A stretch of 64,000 nt of DNA from an uncultured Prevotella sp. (GTDB lineage Bacteria > Bacteroidota > Bacteroidia > Bacteroidales > Bacteroidaceae). The stretch lies in contig OMZO01000007.1 of the NCBI GenBank assembly GCA_900315525.1, positions 1 to 64,000 on the forward strand, given 5' to 3'. Shown here one piece after another: positions 16,944 through 25,791 of this stretch. A model generated the notes under the pieces. The model was not told the origin of the DNA and did no database searches. It saw only the letters and a list, made by a program, of their open reading frames with translations. A program made the position numbers and the translations under genes. Every line of letters starts with the position of its first letter. The stretch's first letter is position 1.

Positions 16944-19421
16944 ATGAAAAGACTCTTTTTGTCAATATTGTTGATGCTATTGCTTGTGTTACCAGGTTTT
17001 GCACAAGGCATGAGCGATACGCAGGTTTTACAGTATATACAGCGTGAGGTGAAGGCCGGTACCAGCCAGTCGCAGATAGCTGTCAAGTTGATGCAGCGTG
17101 GTGTTGATATGAAACAAATCCAACGCGTTCGCCAGCTTTACGAGAAACAGAATGGCACCTCTGCGACGAGCAGTCCCTCGAGAACAAGTAGTGCAGGAGT
17201 AATCATTACAGACTCCCGTTTGCGTGAGTCGAACGGTGCTGTGCGAGTGGATGCACAGGGTAATCCCCTTTATACTTCTTCCAATGGATATAATCCGGTT
17301 GGAGAAAGTCTGGAGGTGAGACCTGACCTGGATACACGGCCGAATGTCTATATTAAGGATTCTGTTAATCTTACTGTCAATGGCAAACGGGTTTTCGGAC
17401 GCGACATTTTCAACAAACGTTCGCTTTCTTTTGAGCCGAATATGAATATAGCCACTCCCGCTAGTTATGTGGTTGGTCCTGGTGATCAGGTGGCCATAGA
17501 TGTCTATGGGGCTTCTCAGACCTCTAAGACCTATGAGGTTTCACCAGAAGGAACGATTATAATCGAGGGCTTCGGGCCTATAGAAATAGGCGGACTGACT
17601 GTGGCACAAGCCAATCAGAAGATTAAGGACCAGCTGGGACAGCGTTATCGTCAGTCCAGCATCCGTATGACCGTCGGACAGACACGTACTATCACGGTGA
17701 ATGTGATGGGTGAGGTCTCTGCTCCTGGCACTTATACGCTTTCCGCCTTCGCCTCCGTATTCCATGCCCTTTACATGGCTGGCGGTGTCAACGGTTTGGG
17801 TACGCTCCGTAATATCAAGGTCTATCGTGGCGGTCGTCAGTTGTCTGTTGTCGATGTCTATGATTATATCCTCAATGGCCGTCTTTCTGGCAATGTCCGA
17901 CTAGCTGATGGCGATGTCATCGTCGTGGGCCCCTATGACTGTATTGTGGATGTGACTGGCAATGTGAAACGTCCGATGGCTTATGAGATGAAGAAGAATG
18001 AGAGTGTGGCCACCTTGTTGAAATATGCTGGCGGCTATGCGCCGAAGGCCTTTAAAAAGGCTGTACGCCTTAGCCGAATCGGTGGTGAACATCTCTCTGG
18101 TCACAGTGTCTCTGAGTTTGAGATGGCTGATTTCCGTTTACTGGATGGCGACTCGGTCATCGTCGATTCCATTGACGGCCGTTACGAGAATACGGTCTCT
18201 GTCTCTGGTGCTGTCTTCCATGCGGGAATGTACGATCTGGGCGACTGTTCGACAGTTCGTGCCCTGATTGAGAATGCTGGAGGTCTCACGGAGGAGGCTT
18301 TCGTGGCTCGTGCCGTTCTGCATCGCATGAAGGCCGACCGTACGCGTCGTGTCGTCTCTGTCGATATTGATGGTATTATGTCCGGTGCTGTGGCCGACAT
18401 GCCGTTGGAGAACGAGGATGAACTCTTTATCCCATATCGTATCGAGGCGATGAGCCGTCGTACGGTGACCATCCATGGTGAGGTGCAGTTCCCTGGAACC
18501 TATGAGTTTGCTGACGACGAGACCATCGAGGACTTGATTCTCCAGGCTGGAGGTCCGACTGATGCCACCTCTACAGCCCGTGTCGATGTGTCGCGCCGTA
18601 TCAGTGACCCAGCCGCCACCACCTCTGACAAGACCATTGCCCAGTCGTTCTCTTTCCCCATCCGTGAGGGTTATAAGATTCAGGTCGATCCCGGCTTTAC
18701 TCTCAAGCCTTACGATGAGGTGTATGTGCGTAAGAGCCCGGGCTATCAGCCCCAGCGTAACATCCAAGTCCTTGGTGAGGTACTCTTCGAAGGTGACTAC
18801 GCCCTGCCCACCAAGAATCTCCGTCTCTCTGAGGCCATCAAGGCTGCCGGTGGTGTGACGGCTGAGGCTTATGTTCGTGGAGCCCGTGTGGAGCGTGTGC
18901 TCAACGAAGACGAGCGTTTCCGTGTAGAGACGTTGATGAAGATGGCCCGTCAGCAAACAGGCCGTGGTCTCGACACGACCATCGTGACACGTACCGACAG
19001 CATCTACTATGTCGGTATCCACCTTGACAAGGCTCTGGAGCACCCAGGATCCGACTACGACATCATCCTGCGTGAGGGCGATCGTCTCGTTGTGCCTGAG
19101 TACAATGGAACGGTGAAAATCAATGGCAACGTGATGTATCCCAATACGGTGGCTTATAGCGATGGCAAGGACTATAAGTGGTATATCAATCAGGCAGGTG
19201 GCTATGGTAACAACGCACGTCGCTCGCGTACCTATATTCTTTATCAGAATGGTACAGTCTCTAAGGCCAAGGGCAATGCGAAGATTGAACCAGGCTGTGA
19301 GATTATCGTTCCGTCGAAGACTCGTACCACTCAGCAGACCATTGCGACCATCGGCTCGCTGGGTACTTCGATGGCCACTATCGTCACCCTTCTGGTTAGC
19401 GTGATGAATCTTCTGAAATAG
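16944..19421 (+). CDS. SLBB-domain polysaccharide export protein (giant Wza homologue), locus 1
   Basis: This is an 825-residue protein with a signal peptide (MKRLFLSILLMLLLVLPGFAQ). Next comes a helical region of about 50 residues (SQSQIAVKLMQRGVDMKQIQ) peculiar to large Bacteroidetes SLBB proteins. The poly-export domain begins at about residue 140 (KRVFGRDIFN, then YVVGPGDQVAIDVYG). At least five SLBB-type beta-grasp repeats follow; each starts near a V-x-G-x-V motif, with examples around residues 250, 335, 415, 510 and 600. The C-terminus has a hydrophobic helix (TIATIGSLGTSMATIVTLL). It forms the outer-membrane or periplasm-spanning channel for the polymer. ATG 16944 is chosen because the promoter -7 box lies just upstream. 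Close paralogue at 53104. Confidence 0.92.
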   Translation: MKRLFLSILLMLLLVLPGFAQGMSDTQVLQYIQREVKAGTSQSQIAVKLMQRGVDMKQIQRVRQLYEKQNGTSATSSPSRTSSAGVIITDSRLRESNGAVRVDAQGNPLYTSSNGYNPVGESLEVRPDLDTRPNVYIKDSVNLTVNGKRVFGRDIFNKRSLSFEPNMNIATPASYVVGPGDQVAIDVYGASQTSKTYEVSPEGTIIIEGFGPIEIGGLTVAQANQKIKDQLGQRYRQSSIRMTVGQTRTITVNVMGEVSAPGTYTLSAFASVFHALYMAGGVNGLGTLRNIKVYRGGRQLSVVDVYDYILNGRLSGNVRLADGDVIVVGPYDCIVDVTGNVKRPMAYEMKKNESVATLLKYAGGYAPKAFKKAVRLSRIGGEHLSGHSVSEFEMADFRLLDGDSVIVDSIDGRYENTVSVSGAVFHAGMYDLGDCSTVRALIENAGGLTEEAFVARAVLHRMKADRTRRVVSVDIDGIMSGAVADMPLENEDELFIPYRIEAMSRRTVTIHGEVQFPGTYEFADDETIEDLILQAGGPTDATSTARVDVSRRISDPAATTSDKTIAQSFSFPIREGYKIQVDPGFTLKPYDEVYVRKSPGYQPQRNIQVLGEVLFEGDYALPTKNLRLSEAIKAAGGVTAEAYVRGARVERVLNEDERFRVETLMKMARQQTGRGLDTTIVTRTDSIYYVGIHLDKALEHPGSDYDIILREGDRLVVPEYNGTVKINGNVMYPNTVAYSDGKDYKWYINQAGGYGNNARRSRTYILYQNGTVSKAKGNAKIEPGCEIIVPSKTRTTQQTIATIGSLGTSMATIVTLLVSVMNLLK

Positions 19422-19438
19422 GAATTTAATTATTAAAC

Positions 19439-21724
19439 ATGAATAAATACGTTAAGGATTACACCATGCATGACAAAAAAGAGGCTGCTTTTGATTTTAA
19501 GCTACTAAAGAGCCTTTTTCGCCTTAATGGTCATTGGATTATTGTTTCTGTGGCCGTATGTTTCTTATTGGCTGGTATTTATCTATGGTTTACACCGACT
19601 AAAGTGACGGTTGCAGGTACCATGGAACTTATTGACAGATCACAAAAAGGAGGAGGAAGTGCCATGTCACTAGGTAAATCCATGTTGAATGCCCTTCCAA
19701 TGAGTATGGGTAGCTTATTTAGTGGAGGTTCCTCGGATATAGAGTCAGAGAAGGAAATTTTGAAGTCCAACACCTTGCTCCGAACAGTTGTCAAAGATCT
19801 TAACCTTCAGACGGAATATAGTGTGAGCAGCTTAGGGCGAAAAGCAATTCTATATAAAAACCAGCCTGTCAATGTGAGTTTGGATGAGGCTCATATGAAG
19901 TGGCTCGACACAGAACTGCCGCTTACTTTCCATCAGATAGAGTTGAAGATAAACAAAGCCAATGATGGATATACCATAGAGCCTACATTGATAGAGGGCA
20001 AGCAGGAGACAGAACTTCCAGCTCAAACCTTTGCGACACTTCCTGCAACGTTGAAGACCGACTATGGTACCCTGACACTGACGGAAAATAATACTCTTAC
20101 GGACAAGCAACGAATGGCCTTCGTGGGCAATTATACACTTCTTGTAACGATTACGCCGCCAACGACAGTGGCAAATGTCTATAAAGGACGCCTCAATCTG
20201 GAGGCTCCGACCAAGAAAGTGACAAATATGCTGAGTGTAAAACTGAAAGATGAGAATTTGATACGAGGCATTGATTTTGTAAACCACCTTATAGAGGCTT
20301 ATAATCAGCGTGCTAATGACGAAAAGAATGAAGAAGCTCGTAAGACCGACGAGTTTATTAATGCACGTCTGGCAAGGCTTGATGCCGAGCTAGGCACCAG
20401 TGACGCAGATTGGGAAGGCTCCAAGAAGAATTACCAGATTGTGAGCCCAGAGGTTGATGCTTCCGAGGTGGTTCAGAAAAGGGGTGCCTATGAACTTCAG
20501 TTAGTCGAGATCGGTACGCAAATCCAGCTTCATGACTATCTGAGTGAATTTGTTAATGATCCCGCCAATCTCTTTGAGGTTATTCCGGCCAGTGTGGCTA
20601 ATATAGGATCCTCTACTTCGGCGATGGGAGTCTCTTCTGGCTCTACTTCCTTGTCCACTTCTTCAGGCGCTTCTGGTGCGACGGCCGAGGCCTATATGGG
20701 CTTGATTACCCAGCACAACGAATTGGTTAACCGGCGCAAGGATTTCTTGAGGAGTATGAGCGAACAGTCCCCTCAGATTCAGCGACTTACTGAAATGATT
20801 AAGGATCTTCATCCCACCCTTCAGCAAGCCATGAAGCGCGATCGTCAGAACCTGGTGTTGCGTCGTAACAATTTGGAACGTGAGTATGCCAAATATCAGG
20901 GACGTGCTTCTATGGCGCCAAAGGTTGAACGTGTTTTGACAGAAATCGGACGTCAACGTGAGATTAAACAGGGTGTCTATCTGCTCATGCTTCAAAAACG
21001 TGAAGAAACTGCCATGGAATTGGCTAATACCACAGATAAGGGTAAATTTATTGATGAAGTCACTGCAACAGGTTCGCAGCCAATGAAAGTTGTCGTGTTC
21101 TTTATCGCTGGTTTCTTGGGCTTTTTCTTGCCAGTGGGTATCCTCCTTCTTTTGTTCATGTTCAAATCCACGGTTGATGTGCCTGGTGAACTTAAGAAAT
21201 GCACGAAGCTGCCTTTGTTGTGTATGCTTGCACCTGATGAAGGGGATGAGGCCATACGTAATGTCCGGACAAACTTGCTAGCTCAACTTAAGGATGGCCA
21301 GCGTGTCATTATGGTGACATCCGATCGGGATGGTGATGGCAAGACTTATCTTGCCAAGCATCTTGCAGAGAGTCTGACGGCTATTGGAAAAACTGCTCAG
21401 TATATTGATTGCGATTTGCGAAAGAGTGCCCGTGCGGATATGCATCCGGCCGATTATTTTGCATCTGCTGTATTTACAGAGAAAGTCAATCAAGCCAAGG
21501 CTACCAACGACTATATAATCCTCGATACACCGTCTTTGGGTAAATTTGCCGATGCAAATATCATCGGACAGCAGGCTGATGCTACGATTTATATGGTGAA
21601 AACAGGGTCAACCCCCAAGATAGTCCTTGAAGCGCTCAATGAGGAGACACGTATTCCCAATCCAATGCTCGTGCTTAATGCTGTTGATATGTCTAAAAGG
21701 AAATATAAGTTTCTAGTAAAGTAA
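19439..21724 (+). CDS. wzc: Wzc-type polysaccharide co-polymerase / BY-kinase
   Basis: This is a 761-residue protein. A Wzz domain at the N-terminus has a membrane segment at about residues 33-52 and a second one at about 545-570, with a coiled coil between about 285 and 500. The cytoplasmic ATPase follows: a Walker A-like loop SDRDGDGKTYLAKHLA near residue 625, an A' motif YIDCDLRKSA near 655 and Walker B IILDTPSLG near 690. Bacterial tyrosine kinases autophosphorylate on a Tyr-rich tail, but here the tail ends NAVDMSKRKYKFLVK with a single Tyr. The kinase cycle may therefore be reduced. It works with the Wza proteins on either side to control chain length and export. ATG 19466 is an alternative start. 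Confidence 0.9.
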   Translation: MNKYVKDYTMHDKKEAAFDFKLLKSLFRLNGHWIIVSVAVCFLLAGIYLWFTPTKVTVAGTMELIDRSQKGGGSAMSLGKSMLNALPMSMGSLFSGGSSDIESEKEILKSNTLLRTVVKDLNLQTEYSVSSLGRKAILYKNQPVNVSLDEAHMKWLDTELPLTFHQIELKINKANDGYTIEPTLIEGKQETELPAQTFATLPATLKTDYGTLTLTENNTLTDKQRMAFVGNYTLLVTITPPTTVANVYKGRLNLEAPTKKVTNMLSVKLKDENLIRGIDFVNHLIEAYNQRANDEKNEEARKTDEFINARLARLDAELGTSDADWEGSKKNYQIVSPEVDASEVVQKRGAYELQLVEIGTQIQLHDYLSEFVNDPANLFEVIPASVANIGSSTSAMGVSSGSTSLSTSSGASGATAEAYMGLITQHNELVNRRKDFLRSMSEQSPQIQRLTEMIKDLHPTLQQAMKRDRQNLVLRRNNLEREYAKYQGRASMAPKVERVLTEIGRQREIKQGVYLLMLQKREETAMELANTTDKGKFIDEVTATGSQPMKVVVFFIAGFLGFFLPVGILLLLFMFKSTVDVPGELKKCTKLPLLCMLAPDEGDEAIRNVRTNLLAQLKDGQRVIMVTSDRDGDGKTYLAKHLAESLTAIGKTAQYIDCDLRKSARADMHPADYFASAVFTEKVNQAKATNDYIILDTPSLGKFADANIIGQQADATIYMVKTGSTPKIVLEALNEETRIPNPMLVLNAVDMSKRKYKFLVK

Positions 21725-21733
21725 TACCTTGAT

Positions 21734-22492
21734 ATGAAAAAAGTATATTGTTTCTTACCGCTTTTTCTTCTGGTGCTTTTGCTGACGACTTCGTGTGTCA
21801 GTACGAAGAAATTGTCCTATTTCGAAAACCTTGAATCCATTGATGCTGCTTTGAGTCGCCAGTCGTTCGATGCCAGGATTATGCCAAAGGATATGCTTCA
21901 GATTCAGGTGTTTACGTTGACGCCAGAGGCTTCTGCGCCTTTTAACCAACCTTCTGCGTTCAGAAGTGATTACCTGGTAGATAATGATGGTAACATAGAA
22001 TACCCTGTTATTGGCACCATTCATCTGGGCGGTATGACGAAGGGAGAAGCCGAGGCGGCTATGAAGGCAAAGATAGCACCTTACATGTCAGCCACGGAGA
22101 ATGTGGTAGTGCATATCCACATGAGCAATTACAAATTTGCAATTTTGGGAGGTGTCAATCGCCCAGGTGTCTTCACTACGCCGAATGAGAAGGTTAGTAT
22201 CCTCGAGGCCATTGCCCAGGCTGGCGACCTCACGACCTTCGCCTATCGTGACAGGATATACCTGATTCGTGAAGACAGTTTGGGTCAGAAAACCTTCCAT
22301 CAGTTGAACATCAACGATGCCAACATCGTCAGCTCACCTTATTTCTACCTCCAGCAGAATGATGTCATCTACGTGGAGCAGAAGAAGATCCAGGCTCGTA
22401 ATGCCTTTATTTCTGCTAATACCTCCATCTGGTTCTCGCTGGCCAGCTCCCTCATGTCCATTGCAACTTTTATCCTAGCGCTCACACGATAA
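21734..22492 (+). CDS. Outer-membrane lipoprotein polysaccharide export protein (Wza-like, short)
   Basis: This is a 252-residue lipoprotein. A signal sequence ends in the lipobox LLTTSC (Cys at about residue 21). The poly-export domain follows at about 50-130 (PKDMLQIQVF, YLVDNDGNIEYPVIG). One SLBB domain is at about 135-215 (FAILGGVNRPGVF). A hydrophobic C-terminal helix spans about 228-250 (SIWFSLASSLMSIATFILA), the segment that spans the outer membrane in E. coli Wza. With the larger SLBB protein and Wzc of the same operon it would form the export channel. It is the last gene before a strong terminator. Confidence 0.91.
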   Translation: MKKVYCFLPLFLLVLLLTTSCVSTKKLSYFENLESIDAALSRQSFDARIMPKDMLQIQVFTLTPEASAPFNQPSAFRSDYLVDNDGNIEYPVIGTIHLGGMTKGEAEAAMKAKIAPYMSATENVVVHIHMSNYKFAILGGVNRPGVFTTPNEKVSILEAIAQAGDLTTFAYRDRIYLIREDSLGQKTFHQLNINDANIVSSPYFYLQQNDVIYVEQKKIQARNAFISANTSIWFSLASSLMSIATFILALTR

Positions 22493-22507
22493 AAGATAGA
22501 TATACTG

Positions 22508-22550
22508 AAAATATCCCTGCGCTCGTCTTGCGAGCGCAGGGATATTTTTT
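22508..22550. terminator. Strong hairpin terminator, bidirectional
   Basis: An 18-base-pair perfect stem (22508-22525 with 22531-22548) encloses the loop TCTTG and is followed by T residues. On the minus strand the same stem also ends in T residues, right after the stop of the convergent lipoprotein gene (TAA at 22551-22549). It closes the locus 1 export operon and probably the convergent gene too. Confidence 0.93.
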
Positions 22551-23516
22551 AGTAGGTAATCTCGATGACTGGCCTGAACCAGGTTTCCGCTCGGAAACCC
22601 TCCGTGAAGCCCGTGTGCTTCAGCACCCCATTGACGACACCTATGTCATAACTTTTGATAGTTTCTCCGTCTAGACAATAGTACCCATGGTCGAAAGCCC
22701 GGAAGGATAGGGTAGCGTCCAAGGCAAACACCTCGCATTCTGCAGGTGTAGGCAGTCGCCAGTCGCCTGTGGCACCCGTCGGCTTGTTGACCAGAGCCGC
22801 AAAGGCTGTATCTAGGAGATCTTGGTTACTGATACCATTGTCCTGTTTCTTGCGCAAGAGCACAGCTTTCCGATGCTCCGCATCGACACTGACCACATAG
22901 TAGCCACCATAGGTCTGTCCGACCGTCGGTACCGCCTTGTCCTTGTTTTCTCTTTTGTTCCCGGCGTTGTCTTCGTTGAAGTCGAAGGTCATGGTCACCG
23001 GTTCTCCCCAGGCTGCATAGGTCAGTGAGGCTTTGATGGAGGTAGCCCAGGCTTCCGAGTAGGTGGCATGGATTTGCACCTGCTTATTGGCTGGCAGTCC
23101 CTCTTCGCCCGTCACATACGAGTAGTGCCGCTCTCCCTCCGCTGTCGTCATGCTGATGGTGATGGTTGCCCTGCCAGCCGAGGGGAAACAATACACCGGC
23201 TCGTTGGTCTCCCATGTCGCGTCGTGCTTTGTTAGGCTGATGGCCATGAAGAAATCCTCGAAATAATAACTACCATCCAGCTTCAGCACTTTGTACAAGG
23301 GCCTGATACTCACGTCGACGGCCGTCACCTCGGCCGGTACTTCGAGGATGCTGATGCCCGTGACACAGACCACCTTCCGTTCGAGGCTGATGTTAAGATC
23401 TTTCGCATCCCCTCTGGCGTCCAAGCTATGGTTTCATTGTTCATCACTCCCTCCGAGCAGCTCTCGAAGGCCATCATGCTGCTTATAGCAGCAACAAAAA
23501 TACATAACTTTTTCAT
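22549..23516 (-). pseudogene. Frameshifted surface lipoprotein (fimbrillin-like / FISUMP-like)
   Basis: The start at 23516 reads a lipoprotein signal (MKKLCIFVAAISSMMAFESC; lipobox FESC), then VMNNETIAWTPEG. The frame then ends, while the rest of the protein continues in another frame from about 23424 to the stop at 22549, beginning DAKDLNISLERKVV. Adding one G to the GGGG run (minus strand, 23412-23409) joins both frames without a gap, giving about 322 residues. The body looks like beta-sandwich repeats of a fimbrillin-type lipoprotein. The C-terminal third (TVGQTYGGYYVV, GDWRLPTPAEC) resembles Bacteroidetes FISUMP-like modules. It is either a recent pseudogene, a slippage switch or a sequencing error in a short homopolymer. 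It has its own promoter. Confidence 0.75.
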
Positions 23517-23554
23517 AGTTGTCTTTTCTTAGCGTTAGACATGTTAACTGACAG

Positions 23555-23586
23555 CAAAGGTACACATAAGTTTTCATATCGCCAAA
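23555..23586 (-). promoter_or_regulatory. Promoter of the broken lipoprotein gene
   Basis: On the minus strand TTTG (23586-23583) and TACCTTTG (23562-23555) are exactly 20 bases apart, and the gene's ATG lies about 39 bases downstream at 23516. The intact promoter suggests the gene broke recently or is still transcribed. Confidence 0.82.
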
Positions 23587-23611
23587 TTTTATCGAAAAAA
23601 AGTGTAGAATC

Positions 23612-23643
23612 TTTGGCTATTCCGTATATTTATTGTACTTTTG
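23612..23643 (+). promoter_or_regulatory. Promoter of upxY in locus 2
   Basis: TTTG at 23612-23615 and TACTTTTG at 23636-23643 are 20 bases apart. The box sequence TTTGGCTAT is the same as in the two wza promoters (16888 and 53047). The expected transcript start (about 23649) falls on or next to the first candidate ATG, so this mRNA has almost no leader. Confidence 0.83.
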
Positions 23644-23648
23644 CAGTG

Positions 23649-24236
23649 ATGTTAGACTCAATGAATAGTAATTTATTAGAATCCACTCCGGTTGTATCGA
23701 GTGATGTGCATTGGTATCCCATGCGTGTCACTTATCAGCGTGTCAAGTCCATCAAGACCCTATTGGATGCTGACCAGGTTGAGAACTTCCTTCCTATGCG
23801 TTGGGAATGGCAAGAAAAAAAGGACGGTCAGCGTATGCTGAGTCACCGTCCTCTCATCGCCAGCATGATCTTCGTGCGCGACACGCGCGAACATATTATT
23901 GAGTTGAAACAGCTTCCTGGCTACGAGCCCCTTCGTTTCTACACCCGTCCGTCGGCGAACGAGAAAAACCGCCGTGAGATCTTCCCCATTCCCGACAAGG
24001 AGATGGACGACTTCATCCGTGTCTCCACGTCCGAAGATGAGCGAGTTGTTTTCCTCGACGATACCGACTATCTCCGTGCTGTTGGTCAGCGTGTTCGCGT
24101 GGCAGTGGGTGAGTTCGCTGGTGTCGAGGGCGTCATCAAGCGCATCAAGAACAATAAGTGCGTGGTCGTCCGTCTCGAGGGCATCGCCGCCGTCGCCATC
24201 CTCCGCTTCCCCGTCCACTCCCTTATCAAACTCTAA
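23649..24236 (+). CDS. UpxY-family transcription antiterminator (NusG-like), locus 2
   Basis: This is a NusG paralogue of 195 residues from ATG 23649 (191 from ATG 23661, which may be the real start given the promoter position). The NGN domain begins HWYPMRVTYQRVKSIKTLL, and the KOW motif reads GQRVRVAVGEFAGVEGVI followed by KRIKNNKCVVVRL. It matches the locus 1 protein at both landmarks but differs strongly between them. That is expected if each UpxY recognises its own leader. Unlike the first upxY it has no long leader in front of it. The nearest long leader is at 26097-26298, before the ABC exporter genes, and may be its target. Confidence 0.93.
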   Translation: MLDSMNSNLLESTPVVSSDVHWYPMRVTYQRVKSIKTLLDADQVENFLPMRWEWQEKKDGQRMLSHRPLIASMIFVRDTREHIIELKQLPGYEPLRFYTRPSANEKNRREIFPIPDKEMDDFIRVSTSEDERVVFLDDTDYLRAVGQRVRVAVGEFAGVEGVIKRIKNNKCVVVRLEGIAAVAILRFPVHSLIKL

Positions 24237-24499
24237 TAATGAAGGATGTTGGCCTATCCGTGTTTCCAAATAAGGTCGTATGGTTTGTTGGAGTAGATGT
24301 TGAGTCTGTATTGCCTTGCCATTCGGCCCCATCTCGCAGGCACGGCGACGAATCGGAACAGGAAACACTAAACTCTGTCGCCTATCAGTTTACTGCGAAG
24401 TCCCAGATGGGAGTCTATCACAGAGGATAGAATCCTGTCAAATTTGTCCAAAACGAAAAATTTTCCACCAAAAGTGGTGATTTCCTCAGATTTTTTGCT

Positions 24500-24507
24500 T
24501 ACCTTTG
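24500..24507 (+). promoter_or_regulatory. Possible -7 element upstream of the ATP-grasp gene
   Basis: TACCTTTG fits the -7 consensus, but no TTTG lies at the right distance upstream. It may be a weak or decayed promoter about 165 bases before the ATP-grasp gene. Confidence 0.35.
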
Positions 24508-24624
24508 CCATGACATTGATGAATTTTGCCTGTTTTGATTTTGCAGCACTAAGTTACGTGGGAATTCTGACATGGCCAAATCCTAAGCAGCTTGTTGTTG
24601 CTTATGCACTTACAAATAAAGCAA

Positions 24625-24645
24625 AACTAAAGTGCTGCGGAATTT
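24625..24645 (+). repeat. 21-bp direct repeat, left copy
   Basis: This 21-base block (core ACTAAAGTGCTGCGGAA) occurs exactly again at 25980-26000. It lies just upstream of the AT-rich ATP-grasp gene, and the other copy lies just downstream. Confidence 0.85.
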
Positions 24646-24672
24646 AGGTGTAAGGAAGTGAATAATTTATTT

Positions 24673-25791
24673 ATGAGATGTAAAACGGCAGTCGTTTTTT
24701 GCAATGATACTTGGCTTGGGCTGGGACTTATAAGATGTCTCGGAGAGGTAGGAATTCGGCTTGAATGTTATAGCTATGGTGAACACGAAAGTTTTATATT
24801 GGCAAGCAAATATGTCAGCAAAGGAAGGATTTTTAAAACGGCAGAGGACGTTTTGGCATTTCTTGTGAATGACTATCAATGCCTTGATGAAGAGAAACCT
24901 GTACTTTTTACAATACCTGATGATCCTGCATATCTTGTTGACATGCATCTTGATAAGTTGAAGAATAAATTTATATTGATGAATGCTGGCCAACAAGGTG
25001 ACATTGGCTACTGGATGGACAAGAGGAAAATGGCAAAAATGGCTAAAAAGCACGGACTGGTCGTTCCATGGACTATAGAATTGTCAAAAGATGAGACCAT
25101 TCCGGATTTTATTAATTATCCTGTTTTTACTAAAAGCGTAAGCACTATTGAGGGAGGAAAGAATGATGAGGGCATCTATTGGAACAAGAAAGAGCTGGGA
25201 GAAAAAATGGCAACGGTTGTGTCTGACAGATTTCTTGTTATGACCTATATAAGGAAAAAGCAAGAGATAGATTTCTTTGGTATGTCTCTGAAAGGGAAGG
25301 TATATATAGATTATCATGACGAGATTAGCCGTTTCCCTGATGGTGCTTATGGATATTATGGAATTTTTAAAAGAGATGGTTATGAGGAGATACGGCAGAA
25401 ATGCATCTCAATGATGAAGGAGATTGGGTATGAAGGACTATTTGATATTGAATTCTTGTTGGGAGAGGATGGCATTCTCTATTTCATGGAGATAAACTTC
25501 AGGGTGGATGGCGCTATTTACAAATTAACACCAGGAGTAAATCTACCTGCAGAATGGTGTAAATTGGTTAGTGAAGCCAAGGATGATTTACCAGAAAGTC
25601 TTCCTCTGAAGAAAGACTGTTTTATAGGTATGACGGAATTCCCTGATTTTCGGGCGAGTGTTTTATCTGGTAAAATGAATCCTTTTAAATGGTTTTGGGA
25701 ATTCTGTATGGCAGATAAGCATATGATGATTAATTTCAAAGATCCTTTGCCAGTTCTAGTGTGGGCATATCAACTGATAAGTGGTAGATAA
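24673..25791 (+). CDS. ATP-grasp domain protein (carboxylate-amine ligase type)
   Basis: This is a protein of 372 residues from ATG 24673; GTG 24658 is an alternative. The N-terminal part (TAVVFCNDTWLGLGLIRCL) is a Rossmann-like pre-ATP-grasp fold. The ATP-grasp domain follows: VFTKSVSTIEGG near residue 155, a lysine-bearing hinge, IGYEGLFDIEFLLGEDG near 258 and YFMEINFRVDG near 280, with the Glu and Asn that bind Mg-ATP. Such enzymes join an amino acid or other amine to a carboxylate, here perhaps on a uronic acid or N-linked substituent. The gene is AT-rich compared with its surroundings and sits between repeated sequence blocks, which suggests import. Another ATP-grasp gene lies at 49455. 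Confidence 0.78.
   Translation: MRCKTAVVFCNDTWLGLGLIRCLGEVGIRLECYSYGEHESFILASKYVSKGRIFKTAEDVLAFLVNDYQCLDEEKPVLFTIPDDPAYLVDMHLDKLKNKFILMNAGQQGDIGYWMDKRKMAKMAKKHGLVVPWTIELSKDETIPDFINYPVFTKSVSTIEGGKNDEGIYWNKKELGEKMATVVSDRFLVMTYIRKKQEIDFFGMSLKGKVYIDYHDEISRFPDGAYGYYGIFKRDGYEEIRQKCISMMKEIGYEGLFDIEFLLGEDGILYFMEINFRVDGAIYKLTPGVNLPAEWCKLVSEAKDDLPESLPLKKDCFIGMTEFPDFRASVLSGKMNPFKWFWEFCMADKHMMINFKDPLPVLVWAYQLISGR

Larger units (their letters stand above)
24237..24672 (+). other. Gene-poor gap with decayed mobile-element-like remnants
   Basis: No convincing gene fills these 430 bases. A 27-base block at 24238-24264 recurs with two mismatches at 25944-25970. A 21-base block at 24625-24645 recurs exactly at 25980-26000. 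Just after the second block, the frame through 24619-24660 reads TKVLRNLGVRK and stops; the other copy reads TKVLRNFGKN and stops. Both look like the tail of one protein, possibly a transposase, but I cannot name the element. These repeats bracket the AT-rich ATP-grasp gene. Confidence 0.4.

Noticed and set aside
18138-19043. Minus-strand open frame of 301 codons inside wza
   Set aside because: Antisense shadow of the SLBB repeat region; low-complexity composition.
24444-24647. 67-codon + strand frame in the gap after upxY 2
   Set aside because: It crosses the possible promoter and repeat block and ends inside a repeat; more likely decayed element DNA than a gene.
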